NCBI GenBank assembly: GCA_009780345.1
Contig: WRAG01000003.1
Span: forward strand, 1 to 64,000
Direction of reading: 5' to 3'
DNA length: 64,000 nucleotides
Source: Oscillospiraceae bacterium
GTDB lineage: Bacteria; Bacillota; Clostridia; Monoglobales; WRAG01
Shown here: positions 37,101 through 47,000 of the stretch, piece after piece
Layout of the letters: each line of letters opens with the position of its first letter
How positions within the stretch are numbered: position 1 is the first letter of the stretch
Position numbers and translations under genes: made by a program
Notes under the pieces: generated by a model
The model's input: the letters and a program-made list of their open reading frames with translations, nothing else
Told to the model about the DNA's origin: nothing
The model's database searches: none

Positions 37101-37656
37101 TAAGGTAAAAGAGGATGACGAGCTTTTGGCGGGCGACGAGCTTACCGAAGGTTCAATCAATCCTCATGACATATTGAAAATCAAGGGCGAGACCGCGGTG
37201 CAAAACTACTTGATTCAAGAAGTTCAGCGTGTTTACCGTATGCAGGGTGTTGATATTAACGATAAGCATATCGAAGTTATCGTTCGTCAGATGTTACGCA
37301 AACTGAAAATTGACGACGCGGGCGATACCGGGCTGCTATCCGGCGGATATGTCGAGCGGCTCGAGCTTGCGCGTGAAAACGCGGCGGCGGAAGCAAGCGG
37401 CGGTATGCCGGCGCAATGCACGGTTACACTTTTGGGGATTACGAAAGCATCGCTTGCAACGGATTCATTCCTATCTGCGGCGGCGTTCCAGGAAACTACA
37501 AAAGTGTTGACAGACGCGGCGATTAAAGGTAAAATTGATCCGTTGATGGGGCTGAAAGAGAACGTAATCATCGGAAAACTTGTCCCTGCCGGAACAGGAA
37601 TGCCGCAGTATCGTGATATAGATGTCTACACCACATCAGGCTATACGGATGAATAA
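34144..37656 (+). CDS. rpoC: RNA polymerase subunit beta'
   Basis: 1170 residues from a TTG eight bases after AAAGGG; a GTG three codons upstream abuts the site. The N-terminal zinc site reads [20 protein letters not shown]. The catalytic Mg-binding loop NADFDGDQM is intact. Later marks are [18 protein letters not shown], the trigger-loop region [11 protein letters not shown] and the second zinc cluster with [13 protein letters not shown]. Length is normal for Firmicutes. It is part of the rpoB-rpoC-L7Ae-rpsL-rpsG-fusA run, but a repeat parts it from rpoB. Confidence 0.98.
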   Translation: MSEFTNFEAMRIGLASPEKIREWSRGEVKKPETINYRTLKPEQNGLFCERIFGPQKDWECHCGKYKRVRYKGVVCDKCGVEVTRSKVRRERMGHIELAVPVSHIWYFKGIPSRMGLILDMSPRSLEKVLYFAAYVVIDPGKTGLVKYQILSEKEYREEQEKYGDRFRAGMGAEAVLELLQEIDLEAQVEELKSTLQSAKGQKKIRTTRRLEVMESFRQSGNLPEWMVMSVVPVIPPEIRPMVQLDGGRFATSDLNDLYRRVINRNNRLKRLLDLGAPEIIVRNEKRMLQEAVDALIDNGRRGRPVTGPGNRPLKSLSDMLKGKQGRFRQNLLGKRVDYSGRSVIVVGPELKIYQCGLPKEMALELFKPFVMKKLVNDGLAHNIKSAKRMVERVRSEVWDVLEEVINEHPVLLNRAPTLHRLGIQAFEPVLVEGRALKLHPLVCTAYNADFDGDQMAVHVPLSAEAQAEARFLMLSANNLLKPQDGKPVAVPTQDMVLGAYYLTIEIPGEIGDGKIFASIEEAILAYDNNTVGLHAPIKIRIEKEIDGEIKTKLISTTVGRAIFNEHIPQDLGFVDRNDPEFLFDLEVDFLVDKNMLGVIVDKNIKTHGTTNTAILLDKIKALGFKYSTQGAITIGIADMVIPEAKTKHLEAAEEKIETIIKQFRRGMLTDEERYHAVINTWTETNNNITKALMDNLDRLNPIYMMAHSGARGSINQIRQLAGMRGLMADTSGRTIEIPIRANFREGLNVLEYFISTHGARKGLADTALRTADSGYLTRRLVDVSQDVIVREIDCGTVEGITVMDIKDGNEMLEPLIDRLPGRCVIEDVVVPGKKKVIVAAGEYISDLQAQEIVDAGVTEVKIRSVLKCHSEIGVCAKCYGYDLASAQPVNVGEAVGIIAAQSIGEPGTQLTMRTFHTGGVAGADITQGLPRVEELFEARKPKGLAIVTEIDGKVKFSDNKKKREIIVMNDKTGDMETYLIPYGSRIKVKEDDELLAGDELTEGSINPHDILKIKGETAVQNYLIQEVQRVYRMQGVDINDKHIEVIVRQMLRKLKIDDAGDTGLLSGGYVERLELARENAAAEASGGMPAQCTVTLLGITKASLATDSFLSAAAFQETTKVLTDAAIKGKIDPLMGLKENVIIGKLVPAGTGMPQYRDIDVYTTSGYTDE

Positions 37657-37766
37657 AATTTCGGCACATTTTGGATTTTTCGCTCCCTTGCGTACCAATG
37701 TACGCGGCGGGACACAGCGCGCAAAAGCGTCGCGGCTCCAAAATCCAAACTGCACTCGAAATTTTA
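37655..37766. repeat. Palindromic intergenic element, copy P2
   Basis: Ends AAAATTTCGGCACATTTTGG and the near-complement CCAAACTGCACTCGAAATTTT enclose a GC-rich middle with the hairpin GCGTACCAATGTACGC (37690-37705). The left arm overlaps the rpoC stop codon. Confidence 0.7.
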
Positions 37767-37808
37767 TCCATACTGAATTAACGTTTGGTTTTGAGGAAGG
37801 AAAAATGT

Positions 37809-38024
37809 ATGGTTGCAGGACTTAAACAATCGAAAAAAGCAGTAGAGGCGGGCAACGTAAGCCTTGCTTATGTCGCGAAAGACGCTGATGCTGACGTTGT
37901 AAAATCGTTTTTGCGATTGTGCGAGAAAAAAGGTGTAACGGTCGAGCGAGCCCATGATATGAAAGAGCTTGCGAAACTGTGTAAGATCGAAGTTCCGACG
38001 GCAGTTGCCGTTGTAACGATATAG
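37809..38024 (+). CDS. rplGB: L7Ae-family K-turn-binding protein
   Basis: 71 residues from the ATG eight bases after GAGGAAGG. The sequence (AGLKQSKKAVEAGNVSLAYVAKDAD, described in parts; VPTAVAVVTI at the end) is the L7Ae/L30e fold in its short bacterial form. The equivalent gene in Bacillus (ybxF/rplGB) sits in the same place between rpoC and rpsL and binds kink-turn RNA. Palindromic elements flank it on both sides. Confidence 0.85.
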   Translation: MVAGLKQSKKAVEAGNVSLAYVAKDADADVVKSFLRLCEKKGVTVERAHDMKELAKLCKIEVPTAVAVVTI

Positions 38025-38040
38025 CTATAAAAATTTTAAA

Positions 38041-38143
38041 TTTGCGTCAAATTGCGTAAGGTTTCGTAGAAAACGTGAGGGAGAGTGTATATTAGATACC
38101 CGACCGAGCGTTTTCGACGAAAGATTGCGTAATTTCACGCAAA
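38041..38143. repeat. Palindromic intergenic element, copy P3
   Basis: Arms TTTGCGTCAAATTGCGTAAG and GCGTAATTTCACGCAAA, with inner pairs TTTCGTAGAAAACG / CGTTTTCGACGAAA. The middle GTGTATATTAGATACCCGAC is the reverse of the centre of copy P4. It fills the gap ahead of the rpsL ribosome site. Confidence 0.72.
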
Positions 38144-38164
38144 TGCTAAGAAAGGAGGATAAAT

Positions 38165-38584
38165 TTGCCAACTTTTAATCAACTAGTACGTCACGGTCGA
38201 CAAACAAGTGTGAAAAAGTCTACCGCTCCGGCACTTCAAAAAGGTATGAATTCCTTGAAGAAACGAGCGACAGACCAAAGCTCACCGCAAAAACGCGGAG
38301 TTTGTACGGCAGTTAGAACAATGACGCCGAAAAAACCGAATTCAGCGCTTCGAAAAGTTGCAAGGGTTCGTTTGACGAACGGAATCGAAGTTTCTGCTTA
38401 CATTCCGGGAATCGGACATAACTTGCAAGAACATAGCGTTGTGCTTATTCGCGGCGGTAGGGTGAAAGACCTTCCCGGTGTGCGTTATCACATTGTTCGC
38501 GGAACGCTTGACACCGCGGGAACTGCTAACCGTAATCAAAGCCGCTCTAAGTACGGCGCAAAACGCCCGAAAAAAGGCGCATAG
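38165..38584 (+). CDS. rpsL: 30S ribosomal protein S12
   Basis: 139 residues from a TTG after AAAGGAGGATAAA. The sequence is typical: [24 protein letters not shown] (the Lys positions tied to streptomycin resistance look wild type), [14 protein letters not shown], and the basic tail [13 protein letters not shown]12 sits at the decoding centre. Confidence 0.98.
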   Translation: MPTFNQLVRHGRQTSVKKSTAPALQKGMNSLKKRATDQSSPQKRGVCTAVRTMTPKKPNSALRKVARVRLTNGIEVSAYIPGIGHNLQEHSVVLIRGGRVKDLPGVRYHIVRGTLDTAGTANRNQSRSKYGAKRPKKGA

Positions 38585-38611
38585 TTTGTGTTAATCGCGC
38601 AAACTAAATTT

Positions 38612-38702
38612 TAATGAAGAAATTAGTGCTTTTATATTGCTTAATATATAGCACTAACAGCGTGTAACCAATCACGCTGAGTACCTGCGGTGAATACCGC
38701 AT
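38612..38702 (+). promoter_or_regulatory. Three tandem hairpins ahead of rpsG
   Basis: In order: TTAGTGCT...AGCACTAA (about 38620-38656), CAGCGTG...CACGCTG (about 38659-38680) and TGCGGTGAATACCGCA (about 38687-38702), ending just before the AGGAGG site of rpsG. In E. coli, S7 represses its own operon through the rpsL-rpsG spacer; a similar role here is inferred from position only. Confidence 0.5.
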
Positions 38703-38723
38703 AATTAATAGGAGGGAAGCTAA

Positions 38724-39194
38724 GTGCCAAGAAGAGGTTTTGTACCGAAGCGTGACGTTTTACCCGATCCGTTGTACAATGATAAAATTGTAACTCGTCT
38801 TATCAACAGTATAATGCTTGACGGTAAAAAGGGCGTTGCGCAAGGTATCGTATATGATGCATTTGACATCATAAAAGAAAAAACAGGAAAAAATCCGCTT
38901 GAAGTGTTTGAAGAAGCTATGAATGCGATCATGCCTGTATTAGAAGTTAAGGCTAGACGTGTTGGTGGAGCAAACTATCAAGTTCCGATTGAAGTGCGTG
39001 CCGATCGCCGTCAAACGTTAGGTTTGCGTTGGATTACGTTATTCTCAAGAAAGCGTAACGAGAAAACAATGGCGCAAAGACTTGCGGGCGAGCTTATGGA
39101 CGCTGTAAACGGAACGGGCGGAGCAGTAAAAAGAAGAGAAGACACTCATAAGATGGCGGAAGCTAATAAGGCATTCGCGCATTATAGATGGTAG
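38724..39194 (+). CDS. rpsG: 30S ribosomal protein S7
   Basis: 156 residues from a GTG eight bases after AGGAGGG. Family marks: [40 protein letters not shown], and [13 protein letters not shown] at the end. S7 nucleates assembly of the 30S head. It ends 8 bp before fusA. Confidence 0.98.
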   Translation: MPRRGFVPKRDVLPDPLYNDKIVTRLINSIMLDGKKGVAQGIVYDAFDIIKEKTGKNPLEVFEEAMNAIMPVLEVKARRVGGANYQVPIEVRADRRQTLGLRWITLFSRKRNEKTMAQRLAGELMDAVNGTGGAVKRREDTHKMAEANKAFAHYRW

Positions 39195-39202
39195 GAGGCA
39201 AT

Positions 39203-41287
39203 ATGGCTAGACAATTTAGTTTGGAAAAAACGAGAAATATAGGTATAATGGCGCATATTGACGCGGGAAAAACGACTACAACCGAGCGTATTTTGTTCTA
39301 CACCGGTCGAGTGCATAAAATCGGGGAAACCCATGAGGGTTCCGCGACCATGGACTGGATGGAGCAAGAGCAAGAACGCGGCATAACCATTACGTCGGCG
39401 GCAACAACGGCACAATGGGAAGGTCACCGCATCAATATTATCGACACACCGGGACACGTTGACTTCACAGTTGAGGTTGAGCGTTCACTTCGTGTGTTGG
39501 ACGGTAGTGTTACCGTATTTTGCGCTAAAGGCGGCGTTGAGCCGCAGTCCGAAACCGTTTGGCGGCAGGCGGACAAGTACCAAGTTCCGCGTATGGCATA
39601 CGTTAATAAAATGGACATCATGGGCGCGGATTTTTACAACGTTGTGGAAATGATGAAAGACCGCTTGAAGTGTAACGCGGTTCCGATTCAGTTACCAATC
39701 GGCGCGGAGGATGAGTTCAAGGGAATTATCGACCTTGTAACTATGAAAGCGTTCATCTATTACGACGATAAGGGCAACGACATCCGTGAGGAAGAAATTC
39801 CGGCGGATATGCAAGCGAAAGCGGAAGAATTCCGCGCTGCAATGATTGAAGCGGTCGCGTCAATCGACGAAGACTTGATGATGAAATACCTTGAAGGCGA
39901 AGAGATAACCGAAGCTGAAATCAAAGCGGGAATTCGTGCAGCGACAATCGCGGTTGAAATGATTCCGGTAATTTGCGGAACATCTTACCGTAACAAAGGC
40001 GTGCAAAAACTGCTTGACGCGGTTATCGCGTATATGCCGTCGCCGCTTGATATTCCGGCGATTAAAGGGATTAACCCGAAAACCGGCGAAGAGGACGAAC
40101 GTCCGGCAAGCGACGACGCTCCGTTTAGCGCATTGGCGTTTAAAATCGCGACCGACCCGTTTGTTGGAAAGCTTTGCTTCTTCCGTGTTTATTCAGGGGT
40201 TATCAACAAAGGTTCGGGCGTTTACAACTCGACTAAAGACAATAATAAGGAAAGAATCGGACGTATCCTTCAAATGCACGCGAATCACCGTGAGGATATA
40301 GAAATCGTTTACTCGGGCGACATCGCCGCGGCGGTTGGATTGAAAAATACAACTACGGGCGACACGCTTTGCGACGATAAATCTCCGATTATCCTTGAGT
40401 CTATGGAATTCCCCGAGCCGGTTATCCGTGTTGCGATTGAGCCGAAAACCAAAGCGGGACAAGAGAAAATGGGTATCGCGCTTGCGAAATTGGCAGAGGA
40501 AGATCCGACTTTCAGAACGTATAGTGACGAAGATACGGGGCAAACCATCATCGCGGGAATGGGCGAACTTCACTTGGAAATCATCGTTGATCGTTTGCTT
40601 CGCGAATTCAAAGTTGAGGCGGACGTTGGTAAGCCGCAAGTTTCTTACAAAGAGACAATCCGCAACAAAACTGACGTCGAGCATAAATACGCGCGTCAGT
40701 CGGGCGGTAAAGGTCAATATGGTCACGTTAAAATGACCATTGAACCGCAAGAACCCGGCGTTGGCTACGAATTTATCAACAAAATCGTGGGTGGAGCCAT
40801 TCCGAAAGAGTATATTCCGGCGGTTGATGCGGGAATTCAAGGCGCGATGGAAGCGGGCGTTCTTGCCGGCTACAACGTTGTCGATGTAAAAGTTACTCTT
40901 TATGACGGTTCGTACCATGAAGTTGACTCATCTGAAATGGCGTTTAAAATTGCCGGTTCTATGGCGTTTAAAGAGGGTTGCCGCAAGGCGAATCCGGTAA
41001 TCCTAGAGCCGATCATGAAAGTTGTTGTTAACGTTCCTGAGGAGTATATGGGCGACGTTATGGGCGACTTAAACTCACGCCGCGGACAAATTCAAGGGAT
41101 GGAAGCACGCTCAGGCGCGCAAGAAATCACCGCGAACGTTCCGCTTTCAGAAATGTTCGGCTACGCGACCGACTTGCGCTCGAAAACGCAAGGTCGCGGT
41201 CAGTATATTATGGAACCGAGCCACTTTATCGAAGTTCCGAAGAGCATTATGGAGAAGATCGTTACCGAACGCACCAAGAAAGACTAG
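39203..41287 (+). CDS. fusA: Elongation factor G
   Basis: 694 residues from the ATG of [12 protein letters not shown], after GGAGGCAAT. GTPase motifs: [15 protein letters not shown] (G1), [11 protein letters not shown] (G2), [16 protein letters not shown] (G3), NKMD (G4). Domains II-V are complete, with [15 protein letters not shown] and the [17 protein letters not shown] end. EF-G drives translocation. The gap to rpsG is 8 bp, so they are co-transcribed. Confidence 0.98.
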   Translation: MARQFSLEKTRNIGIMAHIDAGKTTTTERILFYTGRVHKIGETHEGSATMDWMEQEQERGITITSAATTAQWEGHRINIIDTPGHVDFTVEVERSLRVLDGSVTVFCAKGGVEPQSETVWRQADKYQVPRMAYVNKMDIMGADFYNVVEMMKDRLKCNAVPIQLPIGAEDEFKGIIDLVTMKAFIYYDDKGNDIREEEIPADMQAKAEEFRAAMIEAVASIDEDLMMKYLEGEEITEAEIKAGIRAATIAVEMIPVICGTSYRNKGVQKLLDAVIAYMPSPLDIPAIKGINPKTGEEDERPASDDAPFSALAFKIATDPFVGKLCFFRVYSGVINKGSGVYNSTKDNNKERIGRILQMHANHREDIEIVYSGDIAAAVGLKNTTTGDTLCDDKSPIILESMEFPEPVIRVAIEPKTKAGQEKMGIALAKLAEEDPTFRTYSDEDTGQTIIAGMGELHLEIIVDRLLREFKVEADVGKPQVSYKETIRNKTDVEHKYARQSGGKGQYGHVKMTIEPQEPGVGYEFINKIVGGAIPKEYIPAVDAGIQGAMEAGVLAGYNVVDVKVTLYDGSYHEVDSSEMAFKIAGSMAFKEGCRKANPVILEPIMKVVVNVPEEYMGDVMGDLNSRRGQIQGMEARSGAQEITANVPLSEMFGYATDLRSKTQGRGQYIMEPSHFIEVPKSIMEKIVTERTKKD

Positions 41288-41376
41288 AAAATCGCGCAAT
41301 CTTCCGCCGAAAGCCCAAAGTCGGGTATATTTATACACGCTCCTTTGGTCTTTCGGCGAAATCTCACGTAATTTTC
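41287..41376. repeat. Palindromic intergenic element, copy P4
   Basis: Arms GAAAATCGCGCAATCTTCCG and TCTCACGTAATTTTC, inner pair CCGCCGAAAG / CTTTCGGCG, centre GTCGGGTATATTTATACACG. It overlaps the last base of fusA and lies ahead of the tuf promoter. Confidence 0.68.
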
Positions 41377-41414
41377 GTTGTCTTTTAGAAAAATTCAAAA
41401 GATTAAAAAAACAC

Positions 41415-41443
41415 TTGATTTTTTGCACAATTAGTGGTAAAAT
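41415..41443 (+). promoter_or_regulatory. Promoter of tuf
   Basis: TTGATT, 17 bp, TAAAAT, 44 bp before the tuf start. It allows tuf to be expressed apart from fusA. Confidence 0.8.
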
Positions 41444-41487
41444 ATTGAAAACTAATAATTTTTATTAAAGGAAGGATGAAAACCATC

Positions 41488-42687
41488 ATGGCAAAAGCTA
41501 AATTTGAAAGAAATAAGCCGCACGTTAACATCGGCACAATCGGTCACGTTGACCACGGTAAAACATCGCTTACTGCTGCTATCACTAAAGTTTTAGGTAT
41601 GAAAGGCGGCGCTGAATTCACATCTTACGACAACATCGACAAAGCTCCGGAAGAAAGAGAAAGAGGTATAACAATCTCTACTTCTCACGTTGAGTACGAA
41701 ACTGACAATCGTCACTACGCGCACGTTGACTGCCCCGGGCATGCCGACTATGTTAAAAACATGATCACAGGCGCGGCGCAAATGGACGGCGCAATCTTGG
41801 TTGTATCAGCTGCTGACGGCCCTATGCCTCAAACAAGAGAGCATATCTTGCTATCTCGTCAGGTTGGAGTTCCACACATCGTGGTATTCCTTAACAAAGT
41901 TGACCAAGTTGACGACCCTGAACTTCTTGAACTTGTTGAAATGGAAGTTCGTGAACTTCTAAACGAGTACGATTTCCCGGGCGACGACACTCCGATTATC
42001 AAAGGTTCTGCGCTTAAAATCCTAGAGGGCGGCGCAACTGCTGACGCTCCTGAGTGCGCTTGTGTTCTTGAACTTATGGATGCTGTTGACAGCTATATTC
42101 CTACTCCTGAGCGTAAGTCTGACCTTCCGTTCCTAATGCCTGTCGAGGACGTGTTCTCAATCTCAGGTCGTGGAACAGTTGCAACAGGTAGAGTTGAGCG
42201 TGGACAACTTAACGTTTCTGAAGAAGTTGAAATCGTTGGATTCTCTGAAGAGTCTCGTAAAGTTGTTGTTACAGGTATCGAGATGTTCAGAAAACTTCTT
42301 GATTACGCTGAAGCGGGCGACAACATCGGCGCACTTCTTCGTGGTGTTGCAAGAGACGAAATCGAGCGTGGCCAAGTTTTGGCTAAACCCGGTTCAATCA
42401 AACCGCACACAGCTTTTAAAGGCGAAGTTTACGTTTTGACTAAAGATGAGGGCGGACGTCATACTCCGTTCTTCACTAACTATCGTCCGCAGTTCTATTT
42501 TAGAACGACTGACGTTACAGGCGTTGTTCATCTTCCTGACGGCGTTGAAATGTGTATGCCTGGAGATAACATCACTATGAGCGTTGAGCTTACTACTAAT
42601 ATCGCTATCGAAACCGGATTGCGTTTCGCGATTCGTGAGGGTGGCAGAACAGTAGGTTCGGGCGTTGTTACTGAAATCGTGAAGTAA
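41488..42687 (+). CDS. tuf: Elongation factor Tu
   Basis: 399 residues from the ATG of [20 protein letters not shown]; an ATG four codons upstream abuts AAGGAAGG. GTPase motifs: [11 protein letters not shown] (G1), [13 protein letters not shown] (G2), [12 protein letters not shown] (G3), NKVDQVDD (G4). Domains II and III are complete. EF-Tu carries aminoacyl-tRNA to the ribosome. Codon choice is more biased than in most neighbours (many GTT, ATC, CTT codons), as expected for an abundant protein. Confidence 0.98.
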   Translation: MAKAKFERNKPHVNIGTIGHVDHGKTSLTAAITKVLGMKGGAEFTSYDNIDKAPEERERGITISTSHVEYETDNRHYAHVDCPGHADYVKNMITGAAQMDGAILVVSAADGPMPQTREHILLSRQVGVPHIVVFLNKVDQVDDPELLELVEMEVRELLNEYDFPGDDTPIIKGSALKILEGGATADAPECACVLELMDAVDSYIPTPERKSDLPFLMPVEDVFSISGRGTVATGRVERGQLNVSEEVEIVGFSEESRKVVVTGIEMFRKLLDYAEAGDNIGALLRGVARDEIERGQVLAKPGSIKPHTAFKGEVYVLTKDEGGRHTPFFTNYRPQFYFRTTDVTGVVHLPDGVEMCMPGDNITMSVELTTNIAIETGLRFAIREGGRTVGSGVVTEIVK

Positions 42688-42713
42688 ATTTAAGGTAGGG
42701 CTTAAGCCCATAT

Positions 42714-42751
42714 AAAATGCGCTTTAGGCTTATGCTTAAAGCGCATTTTTT
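42714..42751 (+). terminator. Terminator of tuf
   Basis: AAAATGCGCTTTA, loop, TAAAGCGCATTTTTT. Perfect 13-bp stem with a T run, 26 bp after the stop. Confidence 0.92.
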
Positions 42752-43325
42752 AGGGCTTTGCCCTAAAAACCCATTTTCAGAGCGAGGCTCTGCGGGCATC
42801 ACGGCTGCGCCGTGGCATTAAGGGTGTTATCGAACACCCTTAATAATCCCCGAAAAACTTTTGACGGCAAAAGTTTTACCAAAACCGTCGCCACTATGTC
42901 CGCGACCCACAAGTCAAAAAGCGACTTGCGAGTGCCCCGCTGGACATGAGGGCGACACAAGTTAGCGAACCGCATTCGCGGAAAGATTAACGAGATATAG
43001 CACTGCGCTCCGCTCGAAAGCGACACGCGCCTAAAAGCGCGAGATATTGTTTGGTTAGGGTGCGTTGATTGCAGCAACTTTCGCCCGCGGTTCCGCCACA
43101 ACGGTTTTTGTTGTGGTCGGGGAGGGCGACGGTTTTTGTCAAGTTTTTGACGCGCAAAAACTTGCTGGATTGGCAAGGACTGGTCCTTGCCGCGCCGCGC
43201 GCGCCCGCGCAATGCCCTAGGGCATACCCTAAAAGGTTTTAAGCCTGCCGCCGCAGCGGCAAAAATGGTCTAAGGCGCAACGCGCCTTGACCCCGCGTCC
43301 GCAGGCGCAAAAAAGGCATAGGACT
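42751..43325 (-). repeat. Composite hairpin repeat, copy E (tuf/pth gap), inverted
   Basis: The core is 42817-43191, with the centre on the minus strand (ACCGCATTCGCGGAAAG near 42969; GCGCCTAAAAGCGCGAG near 43027). Plus-strand left end: ATTAAGGGTGTT...AACACCCTTAAT. First arm: CTATGTCCGCGACCCAC, AAGTC...GACTT, GTGCCCCGCTGGACATGAG, framed by GTCGCC and GGCGAC, as in copies A and F. Second arm: CCGCCACAACGGTTTTTGTT..., as in copy C. Right end: GGCAAGGACTGGTCCTTGCC. Flanks: TAGGGCTTTGCCCTA, CAGAGCGAGGCTCTG, TGCCCTAGGGCA. The last 90 bp before pth hold smaller GC-rich hairpins. Confidence 0.86.
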
Positions 43326-43351
43326 TCGCCCTAACGAAAGGAACACCAACC

Positions 43352-43942
43352 ATGCACCTAATCATCGGCCTCGGCAATCCGGGAACTAAATACGTAAACA
43401 CTCGGCACAACATCGGCTTCGATATTGTGGATTTTCTCGCACAATCAGAAGCCGCACCAAAAAAATCCGGCATATTTTCGCGCAACAAGTCTGATTTCAA
43501 ATCGAAACATCGCGCGCAAGTTTGCGAGTCAAGAATCGCAGGTAAAAAAGTCATTCTCGCGAAACCGCAAACATTTATGAACCTTAGCGGCGAAAGTGTT
43601 GCCGCCCTTGCGAAATTTTATAAAATTGAAAACGAAAATATCATTGTGATATATGACGATATAGATTTGCCGCTCGGCAAGCTTCGCCTGCGCCCCGGCG
43701 GCGGAAGCGGCGGGCACAACGGAATCAAAAGCATTATCTCCCACATCGGCGAAGATTTTTCCCGCGTTCGAATCGGAATCGGCGCGGATAAGCACGAAAA
43801 TTTCGACACAGCCGACTACGTTCTTGGCAAATTTACGAAAAAAGAAACAGAAATCCTTATCCAAACGGCAAAAACCGCCACCGAGGCAATCGAAGCGATA
43901 GTAAAAAGTGGGATTAACGCCGCAATGAACGCGTACAATTAA
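43352..43942 (+). CDS. pth: Peptidyl-tRNA hydrolase
   Basis: 196 residues. Marks: IIGLGNPGTKYVNTRHNIGF (catalytic His in TRHN), KPQTFMNLSGESV, DDIDLPLGKLRLRPGGGSGGHNG (seen in adjoining parts). It recycles peptidyl-tRNA dropped from ribosomes. The AAAGGAA site lies about ten bases before the ATG. It is followed by mfd, a frequent clostridial pairing. Confidence 0.96.
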   Translation: MHLIIGLGNPGTKYVNTRHNIGFDIVDFLAQSEAAPKKSGIFSRNKSDFKSKHRAQVCESRIAGKKVILAKPQTFMNLSGESVAALAKFYKIENENIIVIYDDIDLPLGKLRLRPGGGSGGHNGIKSIISHIGEDFSRVRIGIGADKHENFDTADYVLGKFTKKETEILIQTAKTATEAIEAIVKSGINAAMNAYN

Positions 43943-43946
43943 CCAG

Positions 43947-44068
43947 TTTGCGTCAAATCGCGTGAGATTTCGTCGAAACAAGAGGCAGAAAACCGCAGGC
44001 GTACAAGTGGTACGTTGAGGATTTTCCGTCTTGCAGTTTCGGCGGAAGGTCGCGTGATTTCACGCAAA
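43947..44068. repeat. Palindromic intergenic element, copy P5
   Basis: Arms TTTGCGTCAAATCGCGTGAG and CGCGTGATTTCACGCAAA; inner GATTTCGTCGAAAC / GTTTCGGCGGAAGGTC; central GCGTACAAGTGGTACG. Its arms match P3 and its centre matches P1. It fills the pth-mfd gap. Confidence 0.72.
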
Positions 44069-44084
44069 TCAATAGAGGTATAAA

Positions 44085-47000
44085 ATGAACGAAGTATTTT
44101 CTGAACTTATACAATCTATCGCTGACGGAATTTCTCCAATCAGCGTCACAGGTGTGTCGGACAGCAGTCGCGCGCACCTTATTTCGTGTATGCCGCAAAC
44201 TGTGCACAAACTTGTAATCTCTCACTCCCACGTCGCCGCCCGCAAACTTTTTGAGGACTTAAAATTCTTCAGCGGCGAGGAAAATGTGCTGTTTTTCCCA
44301 AATTCCGAGTTGCTATTCTACGACGTCGAAGCGGTGGGACGGGATATTATCACCGAACGCTTATCCGCGCTCGACAAACTGCAAACTTCCAAAAAGCCGC
44401 TGACAATCGTAGCGACAATCGATGCCGTACTGTCGGCAACTTTCCCGCGCGAACTTTACGAAACTTTCACCACCGAAATCAAAGTCGGCGGCACGGTCGA
44501 TCTGAACGAACTTTGCGAAACGCTGGTAACAATCGGCTACACCCGCGAGGATATGGTGGAGGGAAAGGGGCAATTCTCCCTCCGCGGCGGGATTTTGGAC
44601 TTCTTTCCCCACTATTCGTCCATGCCATACCGCATAGAATTCTTCGACACCGACGTAGATTCGATAAGATTATTCGATGTCGACAGTCAGCTAACCGTTC
44701 AAAAGGTCGATTCCGCGCGCATATCCCCGGCGGAAGAAATCATACTGCTCCCTTCACTACGGCAAGAGTTTGAGGAAAAAGGCTACATCTTATCCCGCTC
44801 GCTAATGAAATATATCCCGCTGATATACCCCGAGGCTACTCGCTCTAGGTCCCTGCGGGACAAGAGCGAGTATGCTCCCGATAATTCGACTACAATTTGC
44901 GAAAAATCACGCAAATCCAGTCTCATTTATCCCGACAAACTACCGAATTTACTGGATTACATCGACAGTCCAACCGTATTTTTCGACGAACCCGCGCGCG
45001 TTGCCGAATCCGCCGAAAAACTGGAACGAAACGTATCCGAAACCGTCGCCGAAATGTTGCTCCGCGGCGTTATTCCGCAGTTCGACGGTGAGAAGCATTA
45101 CATCTGCGACTATAATGAAACTATGGAACGTCTACTCGGCAACCAAGTCGTCGGCATATCTGGGCTTTCCCACCCAACGAGCGATTTTCCGCCCAAAAAG
45201 CTAATCAGCATCACCTCAAAATCAATCGGCACGTTCCACGGCAAGATGGAATTCGCCGTGCAAGCGATAAAATCCTACCAAAAGCAAGATTACCAAGTGA
45301 TTATCCTCGTCAACGGCGAATCTCGCGCCAAAAATTTTGCGCAATCCCTGCAAGACGAGGGAATTTCGATGACTTGTTCGCCTGACCTCGACGAACCGCC
45401 CAAGCCGGGCGGCGTAATGGTTACCAACGGCGTAATCGACGGCGGATTCGAATATCCAACCGCGAAATTAGCGGTAATCTGCGACAAAGAAATCTTCGGC
45501 GCGGATCATTTCGGCGACGGCAGGAAAAAAGGTGTTCGCCGCCCGGGCCGCAACAAAGGCAACAAAATCGACAGCTTCACCGATCTTTCCATCGGCGATT
45601 TCGTGGTTCACCAAAACCATGGAATCGGTGAATACTTGGGAATCGAAACTAAAACGATACTTGGAATTACCCGCGATTATATTCGAATTAAATACAAGGG
45701 CGACGACCTTCTATATGTGCCAAGCGAGCAGCTCGACCACGTTTACAAATATATCGGCAAAGACGGCGCGTCCGTTCGGGTAAATAAACTCGGCGGCGCC
45801 GAGTGGAACCGCGCAAAACAGCGTGTTCGCGCCGCGTGCGTTGATATGGCGAAAGAGCTTGTTGAACTTTACGCCGCACGCGAAAATATCCAAGGAATCG
45901 CCTACTCTCCCGATAACGAATTCCAACGGCAATTCGACGACAGTTTCCCCTACGAAGAAACCGACGATCAACTTATAAGCATCGACGAAGTGAAAAAGGA
46001 CATGCAGCGCCGCCGACCAATGGACAGGCTTCTGTGCGGCGATGTGGGTTACGGAAAAACCGAGGTTGCGCTCCGCGCGGCGTTTAAGGCGGTGCTTGAC
46101 GGTTATCAAGTCGCCTACCTCGCGCCCACCACAATTTTGGTGAATCAGCATTTTAACACATTCCGCAAACGCATGAAAGAATTCGCGATTTCGGTCGAAA
46201 TGCTATCTCGCTTCCGCACGCCTGCCGAACAAAAGGAAATTATCCGCAAACTCAAATCCGGCGAAATCGACATAATCATCGGCACGCACCGACTTTTACA
46301 AAAAGATATTGAGTTCAAAAAATTAGGATTCCTAATCGTGGACGAAGAACAGCGATTCGGCGTCGCGCACAAAGAGCGAATCAAAGAAATCCGCAAAGAA
46401 ATCGACGTTCTAACCCTCACAGCCACACCAATTCCGCGCACACTTCATATGTCGATGGTCGGAATCCGTGACATGAGCGTGATTCATCAACCGCCGAAAG
46501 ACCGTTACCCTGTCGGGACATATGTTCTCGAATACGACGAGCAGGTAATAAAGGACGCGATTAAACGTGAACTCGACCGCGGCGGACAGGTGTTTTACCT
46601 CTCGAATCGCGTCAACGGCATATTCCGCGTCGCGACGAAAATCGTCGAACTGGTTCCCGAAGCCCGCGTCGGCGTCGGACACGGAAAAATGTCCGAGCGC
46701 GAGCTCGAAAACGTCATGCACGACTTACACGAGGGAAATATCGACGTTTTAGTATGCACAACCATCATCGAAACCGGGCTCGACGTCCCGAATGTCAACA
46801 CAATCATCATCGAAGACGCCGACCGAATGGGATTATCGCAGTTGTACCAACTTCGCGGACGCGTCGGGCGAAGCAATCGTCTGGCATACGCTTATCTAAC
46901 GTTCCGCCGCGACAAAATCCTAACCGAAGTTGCCGAAAAACGCCTCCGCGCGATTCGCGAATTTACCGAATTCGGAAGCGGGTTCAAAATTGCCCTGCGC

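Noticed and set aside
42799-43212. Minus-strand frame of 137 codons in copy E, with a relative at 33666-33869 in copy D
   Set aside because: Also produced by repeat sequence. The composition is very Arg/Pro-rich and the similarity ends outside the shared arm.
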